Of a DNA stretch of 64,000 bases, positions 16,751 to 26,228 are shown one piece after another. The first letter of the stretch is position 1; the number at the start of each line of letters is the position of its first letter. Under the pieces are notes generated by a model. The model had not been told where the DNA came from and did no database searches. It worked only from the letters and a program-made list of their open reading frames with translations. Made by a program: the position numbers and the translations under genes. Source of the DNA: Pseudomonadota bacterium (lineage in GTDB: Bacteria; Myxococcota_A; Polyangia; Polyangiales; Polyangiaceae). The stretch lies in the NCBI GenBank assembly GCA_023428245.1, contig JAEYYX010000101.1, forward strand, positions 1-64,000, in the 5' to 3' direction.

Positions 16751-17532
16751 GTTGCGTTCGCCCACATCGCCCGCGCCTCAGCGGCAATCCGATCCATGAC
16801 GTCGTCGGTGTGCTCGGGATCGTGATGGAAAATGCAGAGTTGTTTGACGTTCGCCGCGGAACAGAGACGAACCGCCTCCTGCCACGTCGAGTGCCCCCAG
16901 CCCACCTTAGTCACGAACTCCTCATCCGTGTACGTCGAGTCATAGATCACGACATCGGCGCCCTCGATGAGCCCGAGAACGTTCTGGTCGGGCTTGCCCG
17001 GCGTGTGCTCCGTGTCCGTGACGTAACAGACAGATTTTCCTCCGTAGTCGATGCGATAGGCCGTAGCGCGGTTCGGGTGATTGAGGAGAGCCGTACGAAC
17101 CGCCACGCCCGGGAAGAGCTCGAAAGAGTCCCCTGCTTGGAAGTCACAGAACTCGAGGTTCGCCTTCATCGCCTCGAGGGGCACCGGGAAGGTCGGCTGC
17201 ATCATCTGCCCCGCCATCACCTCACGAATCGAACCACCTTCGAGGTGCCCCGCCATAACGCGAAACTCACGTCCCTTCTTGAAGCCCGGAGCGAAGAACG
17301 GAAAGCCGTTTATGTGGTCCCAATGAGCGTGGGTCAAAAGGATAGCGCCCCGCTGCACATCGCGCTCGAGGAGGCTATGTCCGAGCAAGCGGATGCCCGT
17401 GCCAGCATCGAAGATGATGGAATGTTCCCCGGCGGTGACTTCGACACAGCTCGTGTTGCCACCGTACCGAACGTGTTCAGGCGAAGGGCAAGCAATGCTG
17501 CCGCGAACGCCCCAAAATCGGACGGCTAACAT
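16717..17532 (-). CDS. MBL-fold metal-dependent hydrolase (RNase Z / PhnP-like group)
   Basis: A 271-residue metallo-beta-lactamase-fold protein. It begins FWGVRGSIACPSPEHVRYGG, the usual entry of a group often annotated as MBL-fold hydrolase or cyclic-phosphodiesterase-like. Metal ligands are seen in LLTHAHWDHINGFPFF (HxHxDH), LLNHPN, VTDTEH and the terminal HHDPEH. ATG 17532 is chosen because a near-perfect GGAGG stands about 7 bases upstream, at the right place; the longer frame to 17571 is rejected. Substrate unknown. Its C-terminal coding end (REGVTIEL) is duplicated just outside the gene. Confidence 0.85.
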   Translation of the reverse strand: MLAVRFWGVRGSIACPSPEHVRYGGNTSCVEVTAGEHSIIFDAGTGIRLLGHSLLERDVQRGAILLTHAHWDHINGFPFFAPGFKKGREFRVMAGHLEGGSIREVMAGQMMQPTFPVPLEAMKANLEFCDFQAGDSFELFPGVAVRTALLNHPNRATAYRIDYGGKSVCYVTDTEHTPGKPDQNVLGLIEGADVVIYDSTYTDEEFVTKVGWGHSTWQEAVRLCSAANVKQLCIFHHDPEHTDDVMDRIAAEARAMWANATVAREGVTIEL

Positions 17533-17767
17533 CCCGATTCCTCCCCAGCCGTGAGACGAGCAGCTGCGCACATATTCCAGCCTCTAAGACAACCCAAAGC
17601 TGCCCCTCCTGTCAAACCCAGCTTGACTCTTTGCCCTCGCCCCACGCTCTTCGGGCCACGGCGGAAAGTGTCACAAGGCTCTTTCGACCCATTTTTCGCG
17701 GGCGAGCGCGCGCTGCTCCCCTCGCCCGTACTTCAAGAAGTGGAGCGCCCGTGATACTGAAATTGGG

Positions 17768-19510
17768 GTGAAAAAGAGCGAGCGAGCGCCTTCTGCCGAG
17801 CTCCCGATCGAGGAGAAGCTTGAGCGTCTGGAGTGGCTCGAGCGGGTCGGACTGCGCCTCGCCCGCGAGACGAACCGCGGACAAATCCTCGAGACTGTCC
17901 TGACGGAGGCGCGAGAGCTGTGCGGGGCCGACGGGGGGACACTCTATCTGCGGACGGAAGATGATCAGCTTCGCTTCGCCCTCGTTCAAACCGTCTCGCT
18001 CGGTATCCACCTCGGTCACCAGGGCAAAGAACACGAGATCCAATTCCCCCCGCTTCCGCTTTACCACCCGGACGGCTCACCCAATCACCGAAACGTCGCT
18101 ACCTTCGCCACTCACGCCCGGCGCCGCGTCCATGTGCCCGATGCCTACGACGCGAGCGGCTTCGACTTTTCCGGCACCAAGGCCTTCGACGCACAAGTCG
18201 GCTATCGCTCGAAGAGCTTCTTAACCATCCCGCTCGAGAGCGGCGACGGTCGCGTGATTGGCGTTCTTCAGCTCCTCAACGCCACCGACCGAAGCACCGG
18301 CGAGGTCATCCCCTTCCGCGAGACGGATCAAGACACAGTCGAATCGCTCGCCGCTCACGCAGCGCTCGCCCTCGACAGCCGCATATTGCTCGAGGCCCAA
18401 CGTGAGCTCTTAGAGAGCTTCATTCGGCTGATCGCAAGCGCCATTGACGCCAAGAGCCCCTATACAGGGAATCATTGTGAGCGTGTGCCCGTACTCGTCG
18501 AGATGCTCGCTGAGGCCGCCTGTGGCGCGAGTGACGGGCCCTTTGCCGACTTCAAGTTGAACGACGAGGAGTGGTACGAGCTCCGGATCGCCGCCTGGCT
18601 CCATGACGCCGGGAAAGTCACCACGCCGGTGCATATCATGGACAAGGCGACGAAACTCGAGGCGATCGTCGACCGAATCGCCGAGATCCGCTTGCGCGCC
18701 GAGGTCCTGATCCGTGACGAGCACACCTCGATGCTCGAAGCGATCTTGGCAGGCGAATCCCGGGAGATCGCCGAGGACCGCTACCAGAAAGCGAAACGCG
18801 AGATCGAGGATGATCTCGCCGTCATTGAACGTGCAAATCTCGGAGGGGAGTTTCTCTTGCCGGAGGTCGCTGAGCGCTTGAAACAGATCGCGCGCCGCAC
18901 GTTCACCGAACGTGGCGTTGTGCGCCCCCTCTTAGATGAGCGCGATCTCGAGAACCTCCTCTTGGCCCGAGGCACACTCACCGAAGCGGAGCGCATCACT
19001 ATCAACGGTCACATGGTCGAGACCATTCGGATGCTTGAGTCCCTCCCCTTCCCGCGGCACCTCAGGCGCGTGCCGGAGTACGCCGGGGCACACCACGAGA
19101 GAATGGACGGCAAGGGCTATCCAAGGGGCCTCTACGCTGGCGACCTTTCGATCCCCGCGCGCATGATGGCCATCGCCGACGTATTCGAAGCGCTGACCGC
19201 CGACGACCGCCCCTATAAGAAGGCCAAAAAGCTCTCCGAAGCGATGCGCATCATGGGCGCCATGAAGCGCGACCATCACCTCGATCCCGAGCTGTTCGAC
19301 CTTTTCGTGCGCAGCAAGACTTACGTCCGCTACGCGAATAAGTACCTCGCACCCGACCTGCGAGACGTAGTCGACGAAGAGGCACTGCTCGCGATCAAAC
19401 CGCCTCCCCTCGACCTCCCGAGCCGCGCCGAACGAGACCAACGGCGGGCACGCTTTCTTCCGGAGTACGAGTCCCGCTTTCCGCGGACGAACCGCACCAC
19501 CCCAAAGTGA
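17768..19510 (+). CDS. GAF and HD-GYP domain protein, putative c-di-GMP phosphodiesterase
   Basis: A 580-residue cytoplasmic signalling protein. An N-terminal GAF domain (about residues 30-215: LCGADGGTLYLRTEDDQL, RSKSFLTIPLES, VIGVLQLLNATD) should sense a small molecule. The HD-GYP domain runs about 220-530 with WLHDAGKVTTPVHI (HD) and HHERMDGKGYPRGL (HxxRxDGxGYP, GYP loop). An insert rich in helix (EIRLRAEVLIRDEHTSMLE) lies between the HD and GYP parts, as in known HD-GYP relatives. The metal and GYP motifs look complete, so activity against c-di-GMP is expected. GTG 17768 is the first start; the stop overlaps the next gene by 4 bases (GTGA). It heads a four-gene operon. Confidence 0.88.
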   Translation: MKKSERAPSAELPIEEKLERLEWLERVGLRLARETNRGQILETVLTEARELCGADGGTLYLRTEDDQLRFALVQTVSLGIHLGHQGKEHEIQFPPLPLYHPDGSPNHRNVATFATHARRRVHVPDAYDASGFDFSGTKAFDAQVGYRSKSFLTIPLESGDGRVIGVLQLLNATDRSTGEVIPFRETDQDTVESLAAHAALALDSRILLEAQRELLESFIRLIASAIDAKSPYTGNHCERVPVLVEMLAEAACGASDGPFADFKLNDEEWYELRIAAWLHDAGKVTTPVHIMDKATKLEAIVDRIAEIRLRAEVLIRDEHTSMLEAILAGESREIAEDRYQKAKREIEDDLAVIERANLGGEFLLPEVAERLKQIARRTFTERGVVRPLLDERDLENLLLARGTLTEAERITINGHMVETIRMLESLPFPRHLRRVPEYAGAHHERMDGKGYPRGLYAGDLSIPARMMAIADVFEALTADDRPYKKAKKLSEAMRIMGAMKRDHHLDPELFDLFVRSKTYVRYANKYLAPDLRDVVDEEALLAIKPPPLDLPSRAERDQRRARFLPEYESRFPRTNRTTPK

Positions 19511-21345
19511 ACACCCTGCTTGCTGGCTTGCTCTTCGTCGGAACGCTCGGGCTCGCTGGCTTCGCGCTCTTTTCCCGTGAGCGTTCGAGGACCGCCAGCG
19601 CGCTCGCCCTTTTTGCAGCGGCTGTCGCAGGGCTCTCTGCCTTGAGCCGTCCCCCCTCACCCCCGGCGCCCGAAGGAACGCCCCAGCTCCACAGCTCGGG
19701 CAGCTATCTCGGCAATGGAAGTTGCCGGGAGTGTCATCCCGCTGAATACGCCTCCCATGCCCGGACCTTCCACAAGACTATGACGCGGAGAGCTTCAGAG
19801 CTCTCTTGGGATGGGCAGTCGTCGCCACAGCTCCCCGCCCGCGTCGAAGCAGAGGGGCGAATCTTCGACCTGACAAGGCCCACTCCCGGCGCCGCGCCCA
19901 TCGTCACGGGCCCCTCAATGCATGACGTCGCCCGAAGAATCCTCGCCAGTGCCTCCCAGGGTAACAGCCATTCAAACCCCTTCGAATACGCCCCTGTCGT
20001 CACGCGCTCGATTCCGCTCGTCACGGGCTCACACCATTACCTCGCCTTTTGGGTAGAAGACGGTAGTGGTGCAGAACTTCGCCAACTGCCGTTCGTCTAT
20101 ATCCTGGCAGCCCAAACCTTTGCTCCGCGGCGGGAGGTTTTTCTCATGCCCGAGCACACGCCACCTCACGTAGCTCGCTTCAACGCCGCCTGTATCCAGT
20201 GCCACACCGTAGCGGGCATGCCCGGAGAGCAGGACGGCCGCTTCGACACCAAGGTCGCAGATTTCGGGATCGGCTGCGAAGCCTGCCATGGCCCTGGCCG
20301 AGAGCACGCGGAAAAGTATCGCTCACCTCTGGCGAGGCTTCGGGCGCGCGACGACGGCGAGCCTGAGGAGTACCAGAGCCCCACCCGTCTTTCCCCCGCC
20401 GAGAGCAGTGTCCTCTGCGGTCAATGCCACGCCTATTTCGTCCCCTCGGAGCCGGAAAAATGGTGGGCGAGCGGCTTTCTGAGCACGAGCCAGAACACCC
20501 GTCCCGCTCCGCCGGAATTGCCGGGCCGAACCTTGCTCACCTGGGAAGAGCCCGAAGTCGCTGAGTCTCTCGGAGTCAGTCGTAACCTCGGCACAATTTT
20601 CTGGGGCGACGGAACAGTACTAGTCGGCGGCCGGGAATATAACGGTCTGATCCGGAGCGCTTGTTATGAGCTCGGCGAGGGCGAAAAAAAGCTCGGCTGC
20701 CTCACTTGCCACTCGATGCACGAGGCCGATCCCGTCGACCAACTCAAAGTGGATTATGAGCGCTCCTGCACCGATTGCCACTCGGGACTCGCGAGCTCCC
20801 CCGAGTCTCATAGTCATCACTCGCAAGAAGTCGGCTGCGTAGATTGTCACATGCCAAAGACAACCTATGCGCTCATGAAGGCAATCCGCTCGCACCGAAT
20901 CACCTCCCCTCGCCCCGCGGCGGTAGAGCCTCCTTCCGCCTGCGTCCTCTGCCACACTTCGGAGAGCAAGGAGTGGCTCGAAACGGGTTGGGACAGGCTG
21001 AGCGCACCCGAGAGCGCTCCCCCCCAGCACCCCGCGACCCCAGGCGAGTCGCAGCCGCTCGGGGGAGTTCTCGCCGTCTCGGGAGGGGCCGTTACCCGCG
21101 CCATCATGGCCCGGGCGCTCGTCGAGCCTTTCGCGCTCGCCCGGAGTGGGAAGGCCTATGCCCGAACGCTGCTCGACGCACTTCGGGACGATCCTTACCC
21201 TGTCGTGCGACGCATCGCCGCCTCCGCGCTCGCCGAGCTCGAAGCGAGCTCGGCCCCAGAATCCCTCACAGCTCCGCCCTCGGCGGCGGAGCTCAGCGCT
21301 TGGCGAAACGCGCGAGACAATACGGACCAAGTCGTGAGCGAGTGA
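19507..21345 (+). CDS. Membrane-anchored octaheme cytochrome c
   Basis: A 612-residue exported electron carrier or reductase. Two N-terminal hydrophobic helices (about residues 4-22 and 31-46) lead into a periplasmic part with eight CxxCH haem sites in order: CRECH (73-77), CIQCH, CEACH, CGQCH, CLTCH, CTDCH, CVDCH and CVLCH. The spacing between sites 2 and 3 and the later ECHSG/CVDCHMPKT pattern resemble the cytochrome c554/tetraheme family and relatives with TPR tails. After the last haem the C-terminus carries a HEAT-like segment (VVRRIAASALAEL). GTG 19507 overlaps the HD-GYP stop (GTGA). No enzymatic active-site motif such as an unusual CxxCK is present, so it may be a carrier rather than a reductase. 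Confidence 0.9.
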   Translation: MNTLLAGLLFVGTLGLAGFALFSRERSRTASALALFAAAVAGLSALSRPPSPPAPEGTPQLHSSGSYLGNGSCRECHPAEYASHARTFHKTMTRRASELSWDGQSSPQLPARVEAEGRIFDLTRPTPGAAPIVTGPSMHDVARRILASASQGNSHSNPFEYAPVVTRSIPLVTGSHHYLAFWVEDGSGAELRQLPFVYILAAQTFAPRREVFLMPEHTPPHVARFNAACIQCHTVAGMPGEQDGRFDTKVADFGIGCEACHGPGREHAEKYRSPLARLRARDDGEPEEYQSPTRLSPAESSVLCGQCHAYFVPSEPEKWWASGFLSTSQNTRPAPPELPGRTLLTWEEPEVAESLGVSRNLGTIFWGDGTVLVGGREYNGLIRSACYELGEGEKKLGCLTCHSMHEADPVDQLKVDYERSCTDCHSGLASSPESHSHHSQEVGCVDCHMPKTTYALMKAIRSHRITSPRPAAVEPPSACVLCHTSESKEWLETGWDRLSAPESAPPQHPATPGESQPLGGVLAVSGGAVTRAIMARALVEPFALARSGKAYARTLLDALRDDPYPVVRRIAASALAELEASSAPESLTAPPSAAELSAWRNARDNTDQVVSE

Positions 21346-21347
21346 AG

Positions 21348-21833
21348 ATGAATGAAAAGCCTCCTAGCCCCCGAGCCCGCGTGAGCTCGTTCATCACCAC
21401 CCACGTGCTCTGGGGGGTCTCGGGCCTTTTCCTCTATGCGCTCCTCGGCGTTGGGCTCGAGTTTCTCCTCGCATACAAAGTCCCCGCATTCGTCGACGTC
21501 GCAAGCAGCGAGCGGCGCCTGCTCTTTCGCCTGGCCCACGCCCACGGGACTCTACTGTCGCTCTTGCAACTCGGGTTCGCCTTCATCCTCACGCAGAAAA
21601 AGACCTCGACGATCGGCCGACGACTCCGGCTAGCCTCCGGTGCGCTCTCAGCAGGAACGCTCTTGATCCCCGCTGGCTTTTTCCTCGGTGGGCTCGACGC
21701 CCGCTCCGGTGACCCTGGCCTCTTGGTCGCGCTCGTTCCCGGTGGCGCGTTCCTACTCCTCGTGGGGCTCGGGCTGACCTTCTGGGACCTGTGGACGGGA
21801 CGGGCAGCGGACGACGAGCACGATGCGCTGTAA
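21348..21833 (+). CDS. Four-helix integral membrane protein, unknown
   Basis: A 161-residue hydrophobic protein beginning MNEKPPSPRARV at ATG 21348, two bases after the cytochrome stop. Helices are near ITTHVLWGVSGLFLYALLG, LAHAHGTLLSLLQLGFAFIL, LRLASGALSAGTLLIPAGFF and LVALVPGGAFLLLVGLGLTF. The HAHGT motif in helix 2 has two His that could bind a b-type haem or metal, a guess. No family is recognised. Position between the octaheme cytochrome and the MDR oxidoreductase suggests a membrane partner of the electron chain. Confidence 0.75.
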   Translation: MNEKPPSPRARVSSFITTHVLWGVSGLFLYALLGVGLEFLLAYKVPAFVDVASSERRLLFRLAHAHGTLLSLLQLGFAFILTQKKTSTIGRRLRLASGALSAGTLLIPAGFFLGGLDARSGDPGLLVALVPGGAFLLLVGLGLTFWDLWTGRAADDEHDAL

Positions 21834-21845
21834 AAGGACTGCGCC

Positions 21846-22889
21846 ATGCAGCGCGTCATCATCCACCGACCAGGCGGTTACGAACGTCTGACGCTTGTCA
21901 CCGAAGCGGATCCTACGCCAGGGACCGATGAAGTCCTCGTCCGCACACGAGGCATCGGTATCAACTTCGCGGACTGTATCGTGCGCATGGGCTACTATTC
22001 CTCAGCGGGGAAATACATCGGTTGGCCGATCACGCCGGGCTTCGATTTCGCCGGTGAAGTCGTCGGCGTCGGAACCCAAGTCACGCGCCATAAGCTCGGC
22101 GATCGCGTGCTCGGTGTGACCCGCTTCGGCGCCTACCAAAGTCATATCGTCGTCCCCGAGCACCAACTGTTCCCGATTCCCTCCGGCTTCTCCTTGAGCC
22201 GGGCCGCAGCGTTCCCCACGGTGCACTTGACCGCCTATTACGCTCTGACAGGGCTGGGGCGTCCGCGCCCCGGTTCTAAGGTCCTCGTCCACACGGCAGC
22301 CGGCGGCGTCGGCACCGCCGCACTCAGTCTCTGCCGCGCCTTTGGGCTCGAGGCTTGGGGCGTCGTGGGGAGCGAAGAAAAGGTCCAAGTCGCACTCGAC
22401 GCAGGCGCGCACGGGGCGCTCGTGCGCAACGGACGCAGCTACGTCGCTGAGCTCAAGAGCAAGGTTCCTTCTGGCTTCGACCTCGTCTGCGAAGCCAGCG
22501 GCATCGAAACCCTCCGAGACAGCTACGCCCTCCTTCGTCCGACGGGAAAGCTTGTGCTGTTTGGCATGGGAACGATGTTCCCGAGGAGGGCCGGGCGCCC
22601 GAATCCTTTGCGACTTGCTTGGAGCTGGCTGAGGCTGCCCCGCTACAATCCGCTCGAAATGCTCGACGCCAACAAGACGGTCTCGGCATTTAACCTCTCT
22701 TACCTCTTCGAAGAGAAAGAACGCCTTGAGGAGGCAATGACCGAGGTCCTCGAGCTCGCCGAGAATGGAGTGCTCCCCGAGCCTCCGATCCGGAAGTACC
22801 CCTTGAGTGCGGTACAGGAGGCACACCGCGCTCTCGAAAGCGGTCGCACGACCGGGAAATTGGTGCTGATCCCAGACGCGAGCGACTAG
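21846..22889 (+). CDS. Medium-chain dehydrogenase/reductase, quinone oxidoreductase-like
   Basis: A 347-residue MDR enzyme using NADPH or NADH. The GroES-like half holds PGFDFAGEVVGVG; the cofactor half holds VLVHTAAGGVGTAALSL (AxGGVG). The catalytic-zinc pattern GHExxG is missing, and no structural-zinc Cys cluster is seen, so it belongs with the zinc-free quinone oxidoreductase or VAT-1-like branch. Substrate unknown. It follows the 4-TM gene by 12 bases and is the last gene of the HD-GYP operon. A hairpin at 22920-22949 lies in the gap before the convergent fibro-slime gene. Confidence 0.85.
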   Translation: MQRVIIHRPGGYERLTLVTEADPTPGTDEVLVRTRGIGINFADCIVRMGYYSSAGKYIGWPITPGFDFAGEVVGVGTQVTRHKLGDRVLGVTRFGAYQSHIVVPEHQLFPIPSGFSLSRAAAFPTVHLTAYYALTGLGRPRPGSKVLVHTAAGGVGTAALSLCRAFGLEAWGVVGSEEKVQVALDAGAHGALVRNGRSYVAELKSKVPSGFDLVCEASGIETLRDSYALLRPTGKLVLFGMGTMFPRRAGRPNPLRLAWSWLRLPRYNPLEMLDANKTVSAFNLSYLFEEKERLEEAMTEVLELAENGVLPEPPIRKYPLSAVQEAHRALESGRTTGKLVLIPDASD

Positions 22890-22919
22890 AACACTTCTCG
22901 AAAATGCTAGAGCGAAGCT

Positions 22920-22949
22920 CTCGTCCGCGCTCAAAGGCGAGCGGACGAG
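22920..22949. terminator. Hairpin between convergent genes, possible bidirectional terminator
   Basis: CTCGTCCGCGCTC (22920-22932) pairs with GAGCGGACGAG (22939-22949), an 11-bp stem with a 2-nt bulge. No U-run follows on either strand, so it is only a candidate. The last codons of the minus-strand gene end at 22952, right next to it. Confidence 0.4.
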
Positions 22950-22951
22950 CT

Positions 22952-25183
22952 CTAGAAGAGGATCGTCTCGAGCTTACAAGCCGCGCTGCAACCGTCCTTA
23001 TCCTGGTTGTTGCCGTCGTCGCACTCCTCGTACCCGAGATGGAGAATGCCGTCGCCACAGCGCGGCCCGAACACGCAACCTCTCGCGCACTCGCCGTACC
23101 CGCCCTTGTTCTCACCGTCGTCGCATTGTTCTCCGTCGGTCGTGATGCCGTCGCCGCAATGGGGCCCGAGCTGGCAGTTCGGAGCGCACCCGCCGTACTC
23201 GCCGACGTTGAGCGCCTCTCCAAGGTCACAGGCCTCCTCCTCCTGAGGCACTCCATCGCCGCAACGGGGTCCAAACGTGCAATCCGCGGTGCACTGATTG
23301 TAGCCGCCGAGATTCATCGGACCATCATCACACTCCTCCCCCGGTCCAATATCACCGTCGCCGCACTTCGTCTGGCAATCGCTGCGACCGGTCGAAAACC
23401 CGGAGAGAGTCAAGCGGAAGCTCGATCCGGGTGCCTTCCTCTCCGCATGGAACATCTTGATCGGATAAACCTGACCGTCGCTGAGACCGAAACGAGCTGC
23501 GTTGGCCGGGTTCAACGTGATCGAGCCGGCCTCCGGCGTGTGCACGCCACCCAGGTCCACAGCCAAATGGCCGTTGACGAACACCCACATGTCATCGTCC
23601 CCCACGAACTCGAGGGTTGCATTGGCGGTCGCGTCGTAGCGGAACCAATATTGGACCTCGCTTGAGAACAGGAAGTTGTGTTTGGGGGCGAGCTCATAGC
23701 CTTCCGGCCAATAGTCCCAGGCGGACTGGAGCGGCCACCCATCCGCACCGTAAACCTGCTGTGGCACCTGCGCCTCGATGCGCACGTCCGGCCAAGCACC
23801 CTCGAACCCGTCGATCGGGAAGAACATCGGATTCCCGTCCATGACGAGCTTGTCACAGGTCTGCGTCGGGACGTACCGGCAGGGCAGGCAATCGTCCGTA
23901 GTGCACGCCTGGGTCGTATCAGTTGCTTGGGCACTCGGGGCAATGAACTGCCGCCCCTCGTCATCCAGTCGATTCACGAAGCTCCCATCCGTGCTCTCGA
24001 AGAGCACGATGTTCCCCGGCATCGTCTTATTGAAATCGTTGTCCGTGTACCACTGGGAGAAGGATGCGGCAGACTTGATGCACGAGTTGCCGACGAAGAC
24101 CGGCTTTCCCCCGTCGTTGAGCTGGGCAGCGAGGAGACCCGTCGTTAGGTTACAGGTTGAACCGGGGAAATCGGTGTTCACGGTGTCTTCTTTGAAGTCG
24201 CGGAAGAGCGCAGGGATGCGCACGACACATTCCTCGCCGACTTTTTCACAGGACCCCGAGCCCCCATCAATGCACTGGAAACCGGGCTCTACCTTGCAGT
24301 CGCTCGAACAACCGTCGCCGTTTCTGAGGTTTCCGTCATCGCAATCTTCGCCGAGGACGATGCCGTCACCACAGGTCGAAGTGCAGGGCTCTCCGCTGAC
24401 GCAGGTTGGCTCTGCTTCGCAACGATCATTGCAGCCATCAAACGGAATTTTGTTGCCGTCGTCACAGCTCTCAGCGCCCTCGACCTTGCCATCGCCACAA
24501 ACTGTCTCCGTACACACACTGGGAGAACCTTCACACTTGTGCCCGCGCTCGATGCGACAGCGGGCGTCACAGCCATCTCCCTCCTCGACATCTCCGTCAT
24601 CACAGCCTTCGTTCGGATCGACATTCCCGTCGCCGCAGACGTAGACACGAACGCAAGACTCTCCGGCTATTCTGCAGCGATAGCCCGGCTCGACTGTCTT
24701 ACAGTTCTCGCTGCATCCGTCGCCCGAATCGAGGTTCCCATCGTCACAGGCCTCACCAGGACCGACTTCAGCGTCACCGCAAACGATCGTCGAGACGCAG
24801 GGCTGACCGGGGGTCGGGCACACGTGATAGGGCTCCACAACGCAGGCGCCCGAACAGCCGTCGCCAGGCAAGCTGTTGCCGTCATCGCAAGCCTCAGGAG
24901 GATCGAGATTGATTTCTCCGTCTCCGCACGCAGGAGGAGCGACCAGCATGCAATCTTCCGGCGCATCCTCGGCCTCGCACGGATTCATCACCGGAGGCGG
25001 ATCTGGATTGATAACGAGATCGCCGCCGTTATCGCTTCCGCCGCCCTGTGTGCTTCCCGAGCCGGTGCCCGGACTGCTTCCCGTACCTCCTGAAGGCCCC
25101 TCTGTCTTCGGCGCCCCACACATACAAAGTCCCATCAAAAGGAGGCCGAGCGAGACCCAAGAAGAAGCAAGCTGAAGACGCAT
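22952..25183 (-). CDS. Fibro-slime / DUF4215 Cys-rich repeat lipoprotein
   Basis: A 743-residue surface lipoprotein. ATG 25183 is chosen because the signal LGLLLMGLCMC with lipobox Cys follows; the longer frame is unlikely. After a Gly/Ser linker come seven or more DUF4215 (Myxococcus Cys-rich) repeats of the type CGDGEINLDPPEACDDGN followed by GDGCSGAC and C-x-V-EPGY. A fibro-slime domain covers the middle (about residues 330-600): FRDFKEDTVNTDFPG, MFFPIDGF, LEFVGDDDMWVFVNGHLAVD and ITLNPANAARFGLSDGQVY. More DUF4215 repeats end the protein (CGDGITTDGEQCDDG, DDGNNQDKDGCSAAC). Fibro-slime domains are known from slime mould and bacterial extracellular proteins and adopt a PA14-like carbohydrate-binding fold. 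Likely surface adhesion or matrix. Confidence 0.9.
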   Translation of the reverse strand: MRLQLASSWVSLGLLLMGLCMCGAPKTEGPSGGTGSSPGTGSGSTQGGGSDNGGDLVINPDPPPVMNPCEAEDAPEDCMLVAPPACGDGEINLDPPEACDDGNSLPGDGCSGACVVEPYHVCPTPGQPCVSTIVCGDAEVGPGEACDDGNLDSGDGCSENCKTVEPGYRCRIAGESCVRVYVCGDGNVDPNEGCDDGDVEEGDGCDARCRIERGHKCEGSPSVCTETVCGDGKVEGAESCDDGNKIPFDGCNDRCEAEPTCVSGEPCTSTCGDGIVLGEDCDDGNLRNGDGCSSDCKVEPGFQCIDGGSGSCEKVGEECVVRIPALFRDFKEDTVNTDFPGSTCNLTTGLLAAQLNDGGKPVFVGNSCIKSAASFSQWYTDNDFNKTMPGNIVLFESTDGSFVNRLDDEGRQFIAPSAQATDTTQACTTDDCLPCRYVPTQTCDKLVMDGNPMFFPIDGFEGAWPDVRIEAQVPQQVYGADGWPLQSAWDYWPEGYELAPKHNFLFSSEVQYWFRYDATANATLEFVGDDDMWVFVNGHLAVDLGGVHTPEAGSITLNPANAARFGLSDGQVYPIKMFHAERKAPGSSFRLTLSGFSTGRSDCQTKCGDGDIGPGEECDDGPMNLGGYNQCTADCTFGPRCGDGVPQEEEACDLGEALNVGEYGGCAPNCQLGPHCGDGITTDGEQCDDGENKGGYGECARGCVFGPRCGDGILHLGYEECDDGNNQDKDGCSAACKLETILF

Positions 25184-25354
25184 AACCACGGAATTATCGC
25201 GCGCGTCCCGGTCAAGCGCAAAGCATTCGACGCAGAAGCGCTGCCGGAAATCCGAAAGCCTTGCGCGGATTCCGCGCACCAAGAACAGCACCGCAACAAG
25301 TTTCGCGCGGGGTCGCTCGGAAACGTGGCCAGCCTCTGCCAGCCCTCTCCAGAC

Positions 25355-26206
25355 TCAGCCACCCGCGGAGGGCGCGCGCGCCGTCACGACGTAGGTCGCC
25401 GCTTCATAAATAACTCCGCGGTCCGTGAGGCGCCGAGCGAAAGCCCTCTCCAAGCTCTGCCGCACCGCGGGAATCAGCTCGGAATCCCCATCAGCGATCA
25501 TGCGGGCGGCAGGCCCTATCTCGAGAGCAAATTCGACAGCTTCCTCGAGCGTCCTAGCTCCTCCCAGAATCATCTCGCGGCGCTCGGGTGTGATCTGCAC
25601 GTCCGAGAATCCCGCCGATGTCACCACCTCTTCCACGTAACGCTCATCACCGAACCGGAACGGTCCCGGCTCTCCTTCGCGCAAGAGGTCCGGCAGGGCT
25701 GCGTCGGGAACGACCTCTCGCACAGCCTGAATCGGCTCCAGCGCCCAGGCATTCCACTCCAGCGCCTGCCAACAAACAAAACTCAAACAGCCAGAAGGTC
25801 TGAGTGCCCCGCGAAGATTCTGGAACGCAGCCACCGAATCATCGAAGAACATCACGCCGAAACGCGAGAAAATCGCGTCGACCGGAGCGCTCGGCTGCAG
25901 CTTGCTCGCGTCTCCCAGCAAGAGCTCAACGTTGTCGTACCCTTTTCCGCTGATGCGCGCCCGAGCTCCCTCGAGCATCGGCGGAGAGATGTCGAGGCCG
26001 ATCACCCACCCCTTGGGCCCGACGAGCTCCCGAAGCTGAACGAGAGTCTGCCCGGTGCCACATCCCACATCGAGCACCCGATCCCCCTCACGAAGCTCCA
26101 GCGCGCGCAGAGCTCCGTCCGAGAGAGGTCCCAGCTGCGCGTCGGTACGCGCCTGGTTCCTGGCCCACTTTGCCCCGCTCGCCCCTGCCCAAGTACTCTC
26201 GCTCAC
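25355..26206 (-). CDS. Class I SAM-dependent methyltransferase
   Basis: A 283-residue methyltransferase. The SAM site is VLDVGCGTGQT (motif I), with GLDISPPMLEGAR (acidic loop) and GDASKLQPSAPVDAIFSRFG (motif II/III region). GTG 26206 is chosen because GGAG stands 6-7 bases upstream and no fold lies before it; the open frame continuing to 26449 overlaps cysS and has odd composition. Closest in style to the UbiE/type-11 group; the substrate is not readable. It follows cysS by 22 bases on the same strand and may be co-transcribed. Confidence 0.82.
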   Translation of the reverse strand: MSESTWAGASGAKWARNQARTDAQLGPLSDGALRALELREGDRVLDVGCGTGQTLVQLRELVGPKGWVIGLDISPPMLEGARARISGKGYDNVELLLGDASKLQPSAPVDAIFSRFGVMFFDDSVAAFQNLRGALRPSGCLSFVCWQALEWNAWALEPIQAVREVVPDAALPDLLREGEPGPFRFGDERYVEEVVTSAGFSDVQITPERREMILGGARTLEEAVEFALEIGPAARMIADGDSELIPAVRQSLERAFARRLTDRGVIYEAATYVVTARAPSAGG

Positions 26207-26228
26207 TGCGCGCTCTCCGTAACCGACG

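Noticed and set aside
20844..21347. Upstream extension of the 4-TM protein frame
   Set aside because: It lies inside the octaheme cytochrome in another frame; the hydrophobic protein begins at ATG 21348.
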